Below, in pieces: positions 43,517-54,559 of a DNA stretch of 64,000 nt (its first letter is position 1; every line of letters begins with the position of its first letter). The notes beneath the pieces are model-generated. The model searched no databases. It worked only from the letters and a program-made list of their open reading frames with translations, and was not told where the DNA came from. The DNA is from Macrosoma leucophasiata (lineage: Eukaryota; Arthropoda; Insecta; Lepidoptera; Hedylidae), in assembly GCA_036365455.1 (NCBI GenBank), contig JAWQUS010000007.1:21654001-21718000 (forward strand), given 5' to 3'. A program made the position numbers and the translations under genes.

Positions 43517-44075
43517 GTGTCACGTTGCGCCTGCGCCGAGCGTGCAAGTGAGACTGCGGATCAAGCGATAGAGAGCACGTTCGGCCTAAAGGTAAACGGC
43601 CACTTGTCGGTATCGCACGCTTCGGACGCATCGCATCAAACGGATAAATTTTTCACAGTGCGTTTACTGTATTGGCAGCGTACGGATTACCGACGGTGAG
43701 TACCTACCAGCATACGGATTGACGATGCCAGTTCATTGGGATTTTCGTAGTTCTCACAGAGTCCACACGTGCACTCTGTGAGAATGGAGGATGACACGAC
43801 AAACGCCAAAATGCAAATGGCCGACGATGCAGAGCGAGCGCGCGGGGTGCGTCCACTAATCGGCACTCCGTATGACGTCATCCGCACGCATCGCAAAAGT
43901 TGTCTCTCGGAGCAACGGTGTCGGCATTGCCGATGTGCGATGCGTACGGTGCGGACAGGTGGACGCACATAAATGAGTTTCTCTACAAAGAATACTACGA
44001 TCCGTTGCGTGCGAAGCGTCCGATGCGTACGATACCGATAAGGGGACGCTTACCTTAAGCGTTCGGCTTGACACA
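43517..44075. mobile_element. GC-rich foldback element
   Basis: The left part (TATCGCACGCTTCGGACGCA) is mirrored at the right (TGCGTACGATACCGATAAGG and neighbours) over about 80-100 imperfect bp. A perfect inner hairpin TTCTCACAGAGT / ACTCTGTGAGAA is at 43751-43784. The open frames here, 60-93 codons on both strands, are by-products of high GC and symmetry. Confidence 0.65.
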
Positions 44076-44161
44076 CATGTCTTCTTAAGACATTATCACG
44101 TTAAATTGTCATCCCTTAACCGACTTTAGGTACAGACAACCAATGTTTCTTCTTTATTAGA

Positions 44162-44445
44162 TTTTTTTTATGAAATGGAAGTGGTAAACAATCATGCAGT
44201 TCACATTGATGTTAAGTGATAACTGCAGTCTATCGACACCCACACAAAGACCAAGGTCAAAATGCAAATGCGTTATCACTCCTGAGGCCTCAGCTGTTAT
44301 GCCTCTGTGCCAGAAATTACAGGGCCGTACATTACCACCTGACCGGAACACGATAATGTTGAACACTACCATTTAGCGGCAAGTATATTAGGTAATGCGG
44401 TGGTGCCTACGCCCACGAGCTCCGTCACTGGAGCTCTACCACCAG
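44162..44445 (-). repeat. family A, full length
   Basis: Oligo-T to CTACCACCAG, with all blocks. An imperfect flanking duplication (TCTTTATTA / TCTTTTATTA) may be its target-site duplication. Confidence 0.85.
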
Positions 44446-44867
44446 TGAAATCTTTTATTATGAAATACAAATCACCGTTTACAATATTATGTGTACCTTT
44501 TCACTAACCACTGCTACCTCTGTATCCTTCTACAATTTAATACATATCATATCTTAAAATAAATTTTAATTAAAGCGTCTCCATGCATTTCTATGCCTAA
44601 TCCTGGTGTTGCATTACACGATGCCTGGGTGGTCACGATGTATAGTACTTTATTTATTGGTCACAATCGACGCACTGACTGAACAATCTAGATTATTCGA
44701 ACGGAAGCTTGTAATGCTGTCTTTCATAATCATATCACCCTTTCTTGATTCTCATCTGTATCAATAATAGCGCAAATGCTGTTGAAATTTAGTTTGATCT
44801 CAGATAAAGTTTAATGGCAGGTTTGATAAAGTCTGAAACAAGGATTTACGTTCTATCTAACTATACG

Positions 44868-45137
44868 AGATATATAAAAATCTATTGCTGTTCGTTAGTC
44901 CCGCTAAAACTTGAGAACGGCTGGACCGAACTGGGTAATTTTGGTTTTGAATGATTTTTGGAAGTCCAGGGAAGGTTTGAAAGGTAAGAAAATATGAAGA
45001 AATTGAAGGGAAATAGTAAAACCACAATTTCATTTTACCATACAAATAGTCCGTATCCAAATTATTCCAAGTCTTTGACACATTGCTTCAATACGAAGTT
45101 CATTGTGAGTCAATACGAAGTTTGCCGGGTCAGCTAG
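44868..45137 (+). mobile_element. Helitron, second subfamily
   Basis: AATCTATTGCTGTTCGTTAG, GAACGGCTGGACCGAACTGG and GGAAGTCCAGGGAAGGTTTG, ending TGCCGGGTCAGCTAG|T. The 5' TC end is decayed. Confidence 0.65.
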
Positions 45138-45149
45138 TGTTTGTATAAA

Positions 45150-45325
45150 AACTAATGCTTTGTGTATGGGAATGTGCCAGAGAATCCGCCTTTAGAGAGA
45201 CACGATTTCACGCACACATTTAAACATCTAGGTGACAGGTATAGGCCCATTTGAGCTTGTACTTTGACAGAGGGGAAAGCCTGCATATGGCTACTCCCCT
45301 CCCTTGTTGCTCTATGACGTGAGCA
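45150..45325. mobile_element. relative of the 22.45-kb MITE, partial
   Basis: CATTTAAACATCTAGGTGAC, TACTTTGACAGAGGGGAAAG and GCATATGGCTACTCCCCTCC then TTGTTGCTCTATG match the reverse complement of 22450-22560. Confidence 0.65.
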
Positions 45326-45444
45326 AAACAGTATGCTGTGCGGAAGCACTGTTAGATCTTTTATTATTTTAGGTAGACATCCCTTCTTTAGTTGTGACCT
45401 ATCCAGATTTTACACCATTCTTTAATCTTTGTCTTAAGGTTTGA

Positions 45445-45674
45445 TTTTTTTTTATGTTATGGAAGTGGCAAACAAGCATGCAGTTCACATTGATGTTAAG
45501 TGAGGACTGCAGCCTATAGACACCCACACAAAGACCGAGGTCAAAATGCAGATGCGTTACCACTCCTGAGGCATTACCACCTGACCGGAACACGATAGTG
45601 CTGAATACTACCATTTAGCGGCAAGTATGCGGTGCCTACGCCCGCGAGCTCCGTCACTGGAGCTCTACCACCAG
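45445..45674 (-). repeat. family A with internal deletion
   Basis: Both ends are close to consensus. The TTATGCCTCTGTGCCGG block is deleted. Confidence 0.8.
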
Positions 45675-46283
45675 TAAAACAAACACTGTCCATTTAATTA
45701 CTAAGGTAAAACGGATTACCAGTTTGTTATTTCACTTGCATAAATACGATATACTTAAGATCAACAAAAGCAATATTTTAAATGAAGGTGAGGTGACACA
45801 GTTTTTGAATTCAGTCCATTATTTAAGAACAACAATCTCTATATAAGAAGATGAACATGCTACTATAGATGTAGCTGCAATTAAAATAAAGATTATAATA
45901 GATTGCAGTTAACGATGACTCTTATCAACTTGGTGACATGCAGTCTGGTGAACTTATCTTTTAAAAACACTGAGTAGTCATTTATTTGAATGGTCCTATT
46001 CATTTTTAACATCAGCACAAGGGTCAGATAGGTCGCTCCTTCCTTTGGATTATAGTTTTTTTTTTATATTTGTAGTAACAAAGTTAATTTAATTAAAACT
46101 CACTTCTGTGGTCTAATCTATTCTGTGAATACAATCGCTCTTGCAGGAAGCTTTTAATTACATCTAATTAGTAACCAAATAACCAATGTTTTGCCGTATT
46201 CAGGATAAAATATGGATTCATATTTGTGGTTACGTCAGAATTGATTTGTAAGAGCAAAGTACTTACTTACTTGGAATTATTAA
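45675..46283. other. no gene seen
   Basis: AT-rich unique DNA. Confidence 0.5.
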
Positions 46284-46490
46284 AAAAAAAAACTGGTTGC
46301 CTGTAAAGTCGGTTTTACGGGCGAAGATTTTACGTGACAACGTCTTTTTCTCGGTAGAAAGGCATTCGCCGGTCCGGCAGGCCTCTCTCTCGTTCGGTGA
46401 CTCATCGTTACGTTACCGGGCGTTACACTTTTTCATGAGTGACTCCGAGCCGCAACCTAATTTAAGACGTTGTCACGTAAATAACTCCAT
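46284..46490. mobile_element. MITE-like element with internal 18-bp inverted repeat
   Basis: A perfect inverted repeat TTTACGTGACAACGTCTT at 46328-46345 and 46464-46481. It is preceded by GGTTGCCTGTAAAGTCGGTT, a start found in many insect repeats. The outer end is uncertain. Confidence 0.6.
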
Positions 46491-46648
46491 GAACATATTT
46501 TTCTTATTTTTAAATTTAGGTCTGGATCTGTTTTTCATAGGGCATTTTTGTATGTTTTGAACGTTGATAGAAGGAATGATGTTCCACAGATATCGTGGAT
46601 ATCGTATTACTATGACGTTTGCTATAAGTACTCGTACCTACATAATAA

Positions 46649-46929
46649 CGTAACGTAACTTCACGCCTGTAATCCCCGAAGGGGTAGGCAGAGGTAAATG
46701 CATGCATTCAAGCATACATGCACCCACGATTCGCCGGTTACGTTTTGGCCCATGTAACAGGTGGCGAGCCTGTTGCCATCTCCGGGCACATTACCAAACT
46801 CCGAGGTACTGGGAATCTTCCTGAAAATGGAAAAATCCCAATCGAACCAGAGATAAAGGATTTTTAACCGTTATCTCTGATAGCCCTCGACCCGGGAATC
46901 GAACCCAGGACCTCCAGCATAGTAATAGT
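46649..46929 (-). repeat. family C SINE, head-truncated
   Basis: Body and B box present, A-box part lost. Near-perfect duplication CCTACATAATAA / CCTACACAATAA at 46637-46648 and 46930-46941. Confidence 0.8.
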
Positions 46930-47096
46930 CCTACACAATAATATTATTATTCTGGCATATTCACGTCACTTGCGTTCTGCATTCTTGAATAAATAAATAA
47001 TTATCACGTTATTGTCAACTAGAAAGAACAACTAGAAAGAAAGAAAACATTTATTTAGACAGCACAGACACAAAACAGCGATTAATTATTAGAAGA

Positions 47097-47290
47097 CTAG
47101 CTGTGCCCGCGACTTCGTTCGCGTGAAATAGTGACTTTGGGACTTTTGGAAGCGCTTTTGGATATAAATTTTGGATAATTTTGGATCTTATAGACTTGTG
47201 AGTAGCTAAAAAAAGCCTTTTGACAGTAATGCTTCTCTGTACACGATATTATGGCCATCGGGGATAAAAGCACATAGGCTGCTAGAATTA
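47097..47290 (-). mobile_element. Helitron 3' end, partial
   Basis: CTAGCTGTGCCCGCGACTTC then GTTCGCGTGAAATAGTGACT, preceded by A. The other end is not identified. Confidence 0.6.
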
Positions 47291-47544
47291 CGAAAATATA
47301 CTAATTAAGTGTTTAAACGCGCAGTCATGTAAGTACCTACAACCTACAATCGTCCATCGTATGCTGAACCGTATTTTCGAAAAGGCCATTTTGAACTTCT
47401 ATGTTTTGTAAAGTTTCAGTCAATTAGTGCAACTAACAGAGAATGAAAGATGAAAGATATATCTATACATAATAAATAAATGCACTCCGTAAGAGCCGGC
47501 AGAAGTGAAAAATTGAATATTAACGTTGTGCATATTTAACCACT

Positions 47545-47850
47545 AATGCCACCAACACCACCAACACCACCACCACCATCACCACCACTACCACTGTCAC
47601 CACTACTACCTCCACCACCGCCACCACAACAAACGCCACCAACGCCATCAACGCCATCACCAACACTAACATCACCAAACACCTACGCCACCAATGACAC
47701 CAACGCCATCAAAGCCACCATCACCACCACAACCAATGCCACCAACGCCTCCAAAACTAACAACACCACCACCAAATTCACCAACGCCACCAATGCCTCC
47801 ATCGCCACTAAAAACCACCACCACCACCAGACTCACCAACAACAACACGA
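47545..47850. repeat. (ACC/ACN)n simple-sequence tract
   Basis: A long run of CAC/ACC-type triplets with ACG and ATC variants. The 114-codon Pro/Thr-rich frame over it follows from the triplets and is not evidence of a gene. Confidence 0.85.
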
Positions 47851-47984
47851 TTATGCATTAAAAGGCATCTATCCCGTACAAAACGGATAGACGCCTTCGT
47901 TTGGGTGGGGATTAAGCCCTTAGAGGCATCTATCCCATTACTTAGGCGTTATTAATATCAAGCAAAAAAATTACGAAAAAAAAA

Positions 47985-48560
47985 AAACTTTTATTGTATG
48001 CCCCTTAAGGGGTCCACCCTCAATATTTTCATTTTCTTATTTTTAGAATTTAATTTTGTCGTTATAGCGGTAACAGAAATATATTATTTGTGAAAATTTA
48101 CCACTGTTTATGATATACAGCCTGGTGACAGACGGACGGACGGATGGACAGACAGACAGTAGTAGGGTTCGTTTTTACCTTTTAGGTACGGACCCCTAGA
48201 AAGATAGAAGATAGATATAGTTAAAGAATAGTTTAAAAATATTCGAAATTATTCTTTAAATTGACGTAACTTCTTTATTTCTGAACCGATTGACATGAAA
48301 CAAACACTTAATATTAAGTGAAACTTATCACAACATATGAGTGGAAACTGCAAATCGGATAAGCTGTTTCTGAAATTAGCGTGCACAAACACACAGACAA
48401 AAATACATTTTTTCGGGATAAAAAGTACACAGTGTTGTGCGCCAAAAATTGAAGTATTATTATACCAAGTTTCATCGTAATCGGACCGGTAGATTTTGTG
48501 TGATGCTTGAACAAACAGACAGACAGACAGACAGACAAAAAAAAATCTAATCACGATATC
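47985..48560 (-). repeat. dispersed repeat I, opposite orientation
   Basis: Mirrors 27.76-28.42 kb, including TTTCATCGTAATCGGACCGG and the CAGACAGACAGACAGACAGA block. Open frames of 74-115 codons on its minus strand are shared with the other copy but look like repeat by-products. Confidence 0.7.
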
Positions 48561-49074
48561 AACAAGAAAAAAAAAACAACAAAAATTAACATCCAAATGC
48601 GAGCCCAGATCACTTTCGTGAGTACTTATCTTTTCCCAAGAGTATTAATATTTGTTGTATTGAAAAAGACTGTTCATTAATATTCCACCTTGATAATTGC
48701 GGAAAGTCCCATACCAATTTCCCTACCCATTTTTGGGGGTTTGGGGGACTTTGACGTTAGGGGAAATTGACTCTTTGACATTAGGAACACACCTACATTG
48801 CTTAAACAACAGTGAGTGCTTGTAATTTAATATGAACTTTATACAATAGCAATAAAGCTCAAATTGACTCTACGTTTTAGTTAGAAAACGTTTGTATGGG
48901 AAAAAGAAAAGAGCTGTTTTTAGGGTTTTTCCGGCCATTAATCGATTTTTTCTCACCGTAAATACTATCCTTGAAATTCAACGAACATTTAAAAAAAGAA
49001 TTGGCCAAATTGGTCCTATTGTTAAATTGTTGAGTTATACCAACACATTTTGCGATTCATCTTTATATTATAGA
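48561..49074. other. no gene seen
   Basis: Unique DNA between repeat I and a Helitron. Confidence 0.5.
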
Positions 49075-49366
49075 CTAGCTGTGCCCGCCATTTCGTCTGC
49101 GTGAACATTTATGATTGTCCGGTATTTACCCGGACGAAGTCGTGGGCGCAGCTAGTATAAAAGTAGCATAAGTTACTCCTTATTACATAAGCTATCTGTC
49201 AGTGAAAGTCCCGTTGAAATCGGTCCTACCATTCCCGAGATTAGCCCCAACAAACAGACAGACAGACAAAAATTGCAAAAATGTCATATGCATTTACTGA
49301 AAAGCGGTTATTTTCATAGTTAATATTTATACTCCAATTTTATTTATTTTTATAAATTTGTATAGA
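49075..49366 (-). mobile_element. non-autonomous Helitron (Lep1-like)
   Basis: Same family as 28.4 kb, opposite strand. CTAG end at 49075-49078 with A outside, TC start at 49365-49366 with T outside (A|T site on the minus strand). The terminal inverted repeat is conserved. Confidence 0.8.
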
Positions 49367-49774
49367 TAACTCAAAAATACAACAAGAAAATGAAATAAAA
49401 TAAGAGCACCATACGACTCTTTCAAGGTTCTCGCCAAAGCCTAAAGCGGGTATTGCCGTTTCAATTTAGCATAGATTCGATTTTCAAATGACTCCAAATG
49501 TCGCAACAAAGTCCATCCGTCTAGCCCACGTCTCAATCAAGAGTCTGAACTAGAACAGTTCCCACGGACTCACGACTCCTACGCGTGCTCTTAGTCACTG
49601 TTTGTCATCTGCTCCTTTAATTGATCTAAGACATATAGTTGTAAATTAAATCGAGGTTCATCAATGTTCGGTCGTCTATTTTTTCATGGTGATTCATATT
49701 TCTATCTTTAGTTTTGATTTGAAAGAATAGAATAAAAATATGTTTATTGGAGCCCTGAGGCATGTTAACCAATA
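49367..49774. other. no gene seen
   Basis: Unique DNA between a Helitron and repeat G. Confidence 0.5.
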
Positions 49775-49970
49775 AATGGTCCAAGAGCTACTGAACCCTT
49801 CGATTATCGGAACGCCTGTAAGCCTAGAAATGTTTGTAGGGGTGAGTCAAAATATGCTAAGTACATTAATCATCGCCTGGCAAGGATCAGCCCTGCACGT
49901 CATCTGGATTTCTGATGAGAAAAGTTACTTCCACGTTTTTGATCGGGCAGGAATAGTTTTGCGACCATAA
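49775..49970 (+). repeat. dispersed repeat G, second copy with open frame
   Basis: A 64-codon frame (MVQELLNPSIIGTPVSLEMF then VGVSQNMLSTLIIAWQGSAL) without stops up to TAA at 49970. Differences from the first copy often preserve similar residues. Family unknown. Confidence 0.5.
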
Positions 49971-50070
49971 TTGTTGCGTCTCATTTATATTTGTAGTGGT
50001 GCTTCCATGACAATTTCAATAAATTATGTATCGAGCGTATCATGTCATGTAAATGGTATATCAATTCGCC

Positions 50071-50320
50071 TGCTCCAGCTCGCGGGCGTAGTCACCACCG
50101 CATTACCTAATATACTTGCCGCTAAATGCTAGTGTTCAGCACTATCGTGTTCCGGTTAGGTGGTAATGTACAGCCCTGTAATTTCCGGCACACACAACAC
50201 CTTACGCCTCAGTGGTAACGCATTTTGACCATGGTCTTTGTGTAGGTGTCTATAGGCTGCAGTCATCACATCAATGTGAACTGCATGCTTGTTTGCCACT
50301 TCCATTAAGTACATAAAAAA
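50071..50320 (+). repeat. family A, near full length
   Basis: Starts in the decayed hairpin (CCTGCTCCAGCTCGCGGG), all middle blocks present with small deletions, ends CATTAAGTACATAAAAAA. Confidence 0.75.
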
Positions 50321-50692
50321 ATTACTACCAAAAACTTACTTAAGATTTTTCTACCGTATGGAGTAGCAGATCAAGAGGGAGTCAAGGAACCTCCACCAAA
50401 TCATCCAAGTAACAAATTTTACTCTTTAAGTGAACCTTGAAAAGTAGGTACTGTCTTTCAGAGTCAAGTCGAACGAAAATTCGGGACCAACCTCAAATAA
50501 TTCTTGATTCACCATTGTCATCATTTTCGAAGACGAAGTTTACGAAGAACTTTTAGGAATAGCGCTTAAATTGTGCTCCAGTGGCTTGATTGTCGTGCGA
50601 ACGACGGGACGGGTTAAGAGGTGTTAATTGTGCGAGATTGAATGTTTTCTCAGGGCAGAATTTCAATTGGACGCAATTGTTTGTCTGCGTAT
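50321..50692. other. no gene seen
   Basis: Unique DNA. Confidence 0.5.
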
Positions 50693-51038
50693 TTTTAGGG
50701 ATCCGTACCTAGAAAGGAAAAACCGGTCAAGTGCGTGTCAGGCCACGCGTAGGGTTCCGTAGTTTTTAAGTTTTCATTCATGTAACTATCCATCGATAAC
50801 TTACACTATATAGAAACGAATAAAAAAAAAATACATGTAGGGGAGGTACCCTAAATATTGTTTTTTTCATGTTTTTATTCTACCACTTTGTCGGCGTGAT
50901 TAAGGTGTATGTATACTTGTGCCAAATTTCAAGTCTCTAGTAGGTACCAATAGTTTTTGCGCTAAACCGCGGACGGACAGACAGACGGACATGGCGAAAC
51001 TATAAGGGTTCCTTGTTTACTACGGAACCCTAAAAACG
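50693..51038. mobile_element. MITE with TTAGGGTTCCGTA-type ends
   Basis: TTTTTAGGGATCCGTA at the left against TACGGAACCCTAAAAA at the right, 15 of 16 matching. The interior has AAAACCGGTCAAGTGCG-like sequence and GGACAGACAGACGGACATGG, a layout common in moths. Confidence 0.75.
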
Positions 51039-52699
51039 GAACCATTGGTATTATTTATAAATTTACTGGTGGGTCAGTCTGTCTGTTACATTCAATTTGT
51101 TTCAAAACTACGGATGAATTGAAATGAGATGTAAATTTGTGACTCAAACGAATATAAGAGAGTGGGTTTCTCTTATTTCTGACCGAGTGGATAAATTAGT
51201 GAATTGAAAAAGAAAAGTTTTGCTTTATTGCGTGGTCGTAAAACAGGCCTTATTGTGGAACCTCATGGTTATTTTTACTAAACACCTTTAAATTTATTTA
51301 AGGTGCAATATCACATTTCTCCTCCCTTTATTTCCACATTTATTTTTTAATTATTTTAATCTCCAAAATATTTAAAATGTACAAAATATAACACTTTATT
51401 AAAAAAAATCAATTTCATAAACACTTTTTTAACCAGCCGTAGCGTTGTACTTATAGCCGCATACCGATAACATCGTGTGGGGCGCGCTCCTGAGAATATA
51501 CAAAATTTTGTATTTTTTGGAAAATTCGCTCTAAATTTAAATATATATATAATGTTATTACATATTTTGGACGAGAATCGATTATTGAGCCTGTATCAAT
51601 ATGCCCCACAAGGTGACTAATAACACATTGTTTATTTGCTTCAACTACAAGAAATAAAGGGAAATACATAGGGAGAGACGGAAATGCATACCTACTATTT
51701 ATTTATTTTGATGTCAAAATTTATTTAATAATCCCGATAATTACAATGACTGAGGTAATTACAAACTTTTGATATTAATATTTGAAATGCAAATGATTGA
51801 TAATGGAAGTAAATGGCTTGTTGATTTATTATTATTATTTAATTAAATTTCTAGATGTTTGATGTGTGTTTGTCAATGTCTTTGATGTCGCGAACAAATT
51901 TTGTGCGTGCGCTTTGAATGTAACAAGATTATTTTGGCGCATTGATTTAATTGCCATTTAAAATTAATTTCTTAGAAGTTGTTGCGAGAAATAGCGCGCA
52001 TGAAAATCAGATTCGCTTGATATTTTTTTTATTTTTGTATGGCAATGGCTTTAACATTTAATTTTGTTGTATGGCAGAACGTTCAGCTAGTGTACCTAAA
52101 TATAATAAATCATTACAAGATGGTATATGACTGAACATAGATTTAATTTCGTGATTTTCCTCTTCAACAAATATTTACCCAATGTAGATACATATCTTAT
52201 ATAATGAGTATATTTTGAATAATTTCCTTAATTACTTCAAATTCCATTATATTCATGGGATTTGAAATGAAATTAAAAAAATGTAATCGAAAATTTAACG
52301 TTGAATATAAATTAAAAGAAATATATAAATAAAAAAAATATACAAATTAAATAATAAAAAAAAGAAACCAACTTATTAAGTTACAGAATCTTAATCATCC
52401 GAGAACATAGAACAAACAATTTTTCAGAAGGGACATGTAGAAAAGAACAGATAAGACATTGTTGTAAGCTAATTGGACCAATAATAAAATCATATCTGAA
52501 ACTGAATCCCGTGAGAGTATGAATTGAGGTCAAAGCCATAACGCGCACTGCGTTACCTACATTCGGTTTAGCTCTTTACAAGCCACCAATAAACGGACGA
52601 GGATGAGCTGTTGATATTTCAATTGACTTGAAATTTAGTGCTAATATTTGCTATTTTGAAAAGAAAAAAAAATTTGGCGTGCGCGGACTGGACTTCTAA
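51039..52699. other. AT-rich stretch without a recognised gene
   Basis: Long A/T runs, no repeats shared with the rest of the window that I can see. Confidence 0.55.
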
Positions 52700-52850
52700 T
52701 ATAAATTGCAAGTGCCAAGAACAAGGGCTGGCAGCGCGTTGGCAACTCCCCTGGTGTTGCAAATGTCCATAGGCGACGGTGACCACTTACCATCAGGTGG
52801 CCCGTCTGCTTGTCTGTTAACTTAATGACATAAAAAAAATAAAAAAAAAC
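52700..52850 (+). repeat. dispersed SINE/LINE-tail repeat M
   Basis: AGGGCTGGCAGCGCGTTGGC, TGTCCATAGGCGACGGTGAC, ATCAGGTGGCCCGTCTGC, then an A-rich tail. Confidence 0.75.
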
Positions 52851-53084
52851 ATCATATCGATTTTATTTAATAAGATATGTATTTTCAATATAGGTAATTG
52901 AAGGAGTAGAATTTGTTTCTTCTTTTATCGTTAATTTAGGTTAAAAATTATGTTCTCCAACAGCTTCAACAAAAATCAACAGAGATTTAAGGATTTTCGA
53001 TTTTAGTAGGCTAAGAAAATAAACTAAAATTGGATTTTATTTTGATTTTTTTAATCGAATCTGCTACTTTGTGATAACCAATCC

Positions 53085-53125
53085 AGCCGCTGTTCCACTA
53101 AGCTACCTAAGCCCCACTTGCCGGC
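53085..53125 (-). repeat. tRNA-like SINE head remnant
   Basis: The minus strand reads GGTAGCTTAGTGGAACAGCG, a good A box, but no B box or stem pairing follows. Confidence 0.35.
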
Positions 53126-53164
53126 TACTACAGTAGTATTGATCGTGCTTATAATTTATTTGTT

Positions 53165-53278
53165 GATATAGTTCCAGGGTCGGAGTTTGAGGGCATAGGC
53201 ACCGTCGCATTACTTAATTTATCTGCGGCCAAATGGTAGTCTTCCACACTTACGTGTTCCAGTTCTAATTTTAGATCC
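53165..53278 (+). repeat. family A older copy, left part, split by a SINE
   Basis: ATAGTTCCAGGGTCGGAGTT, GCATAGGCACCGTCGCATTA and ACTTACGTGTTCCAG. The copy resumes at 53581 beyond the family B insertion. Confidence 0.65.
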
Positions 53279-53286
53279 AATAACTA

Positions 53287-53580
53287 TTAATAATAATATA
53301 ATAATGGCAACCCATTATACGTCTCACTGCTGGGCACGAGTCTCTGCCCTTTTTGGGGGGAGGCCTGAAGCTTACTCCATCACGCTGCTCCAATGCGGGT
53401 TGGTGGACATACGGGGTTAGTGGCCAACCCGCTGTCGGATATTTTCAAACCATAAGGCCTCCTACGAGCTTAACGATAGCAAGCGGGACCGACGGCTTAA
53501 CGTGCCCTCCGAAGCACGGAAACGCGCATTTTAATTTGCCAGTAGCGGTCACCCATCACACACCCCGACCGCGAATAGGT
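53287..53580 (-). repeat. family B SINE, 5'-truncated, nested in family A
   Basis: Target-site duplication AATAACTA at 53279-53286 and 53581-53588. The head stops at CCCGACCGCG. It sits inside an older family A copy, so it is the younger insertion. Confidence 0.85.
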
Positions 53581-53588
53581 AATAACTA

Positions 53589-53705
53589 ATACGGGGACAA
53601 AAAAACATAGGCCTTGGTGTGACAACGCATCTGCAATTTGACCACCAATTTTTAAGTAGATGTCTATCTATAGGTTGCCGTATTCACTTACCAACTAAGT
53701 AAACT
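53589..53705 (+). repeat. family A older copy, right part
   Basis: Continues with ACGGGG, AGGCCTTGGTGTGACAACGC, TCTGCAATTTGACC and TATAGGTTGCCG. Confidence 0.6.
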
Positions 53706-54224
53706 GTTTAATTATTTGTCATCATCACAACGATAAAAAAAAATTGACTCTTAGAATTGATGGATAGGTGATCCATAATATTACAAAACCCATCCATAAC
53801 GAAAAGAGACGTAAACACGCCAATAAAAACAGAGCTCAGAGCACATAGAAAACCGCTAGGCTCATTTGACCCGGCGGTTCTAAATCTTAACCCTATTAGA
53901 ATCTTCCTGTCGACGAATTGGGTTGTGAAATGTTCGGCCGACATCAAATGTCGGCGAGCCTCTGACCAATGACTCGACGTGAATCATAACCGATGGGATT
54001 GATTGAAGCTATTTCATGAGACGTTCTTGCTGTTGTTGGTTTAGTTCAATGAAGAATAAAAATATGATTCATGAAATGAATGAAGACTGCAAAGCGGTAA
54101 GCTAAGCGACCGCAGAGTGGAGCGATTTTAGGCACCGTATTTCAAATGGAAAAACGTAGCTCTTATTCACATCAAAAAAAAGAAAATATTTATTTCCCTT
54201 TAATGCATGAAAACCTTTATAAAG
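53706..54224. other. no gene; small perfect hairpin
   Basis: GCCGACAT-CAA-ATGTCGGC at 53937-53955 in a balanced-composition patch. Confidence 0.5.
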
Positions 54225-54325
54225 TCAATTTAGGATCTGCCAAAATTTTGATTCTTGTGTCATTTGTGTATGTGTATGTGTACATGACAGCGCTTATGAA
54301 GAAAGGACACAATGCTAAAAGCGAT
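54225..54325 (+). repeat. possible dispersed repeat, weak
   Basis: TCAATTTAGGATCTGCCAAA and GCGCTTATGAAGAAAGGACA parallel 17.38-17.46 kb. Confidence 0.35.
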
Positions 54326-54559
54326 TCAGTCTTGGTATGAATTAAAACCCCCTGGTCTGTAGGACTGTGAACTTCTTAAGCAATAAGTTAGTATCGAAGG
54401 TTCTGAGTTTTGTTATCCAGAACCTCGGCTAAGGACGTTGAAAAGCGATTAGGGTCGTGGAACTATTGTTCTAGTCATAACGATTCGTGGGTCGTACTAG
54501 GATCGGCACTGTGATTCGCCCGCCTAAATTAGTTTTGTCATTGATTCTTAATTCTTTTC

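Noticed and set aside
43517..44074. overlapping ORFs of 60-93 codons
   Set aside because: They arise from a symmetrical GC-rich foldback element and occur on both strands.
44157..44372. 71-codon minus-strand ORF resembling that at 45399-45614
   Set aside because: Both are the same frame of family A copies; the frame is broken in most other copies.
47546..47890. Pro/Thr-rich protein of 114 codons
   Set aside because: Explained by a CAC/ACC triplet repeat without other coding evidence.
48249..48596. 74-115-codon ORFs rich in Cys and Val
   Set aside because: Produced by (GACA)n and neighbouring repeat I sequence; also present in the 27.8-kb copy.
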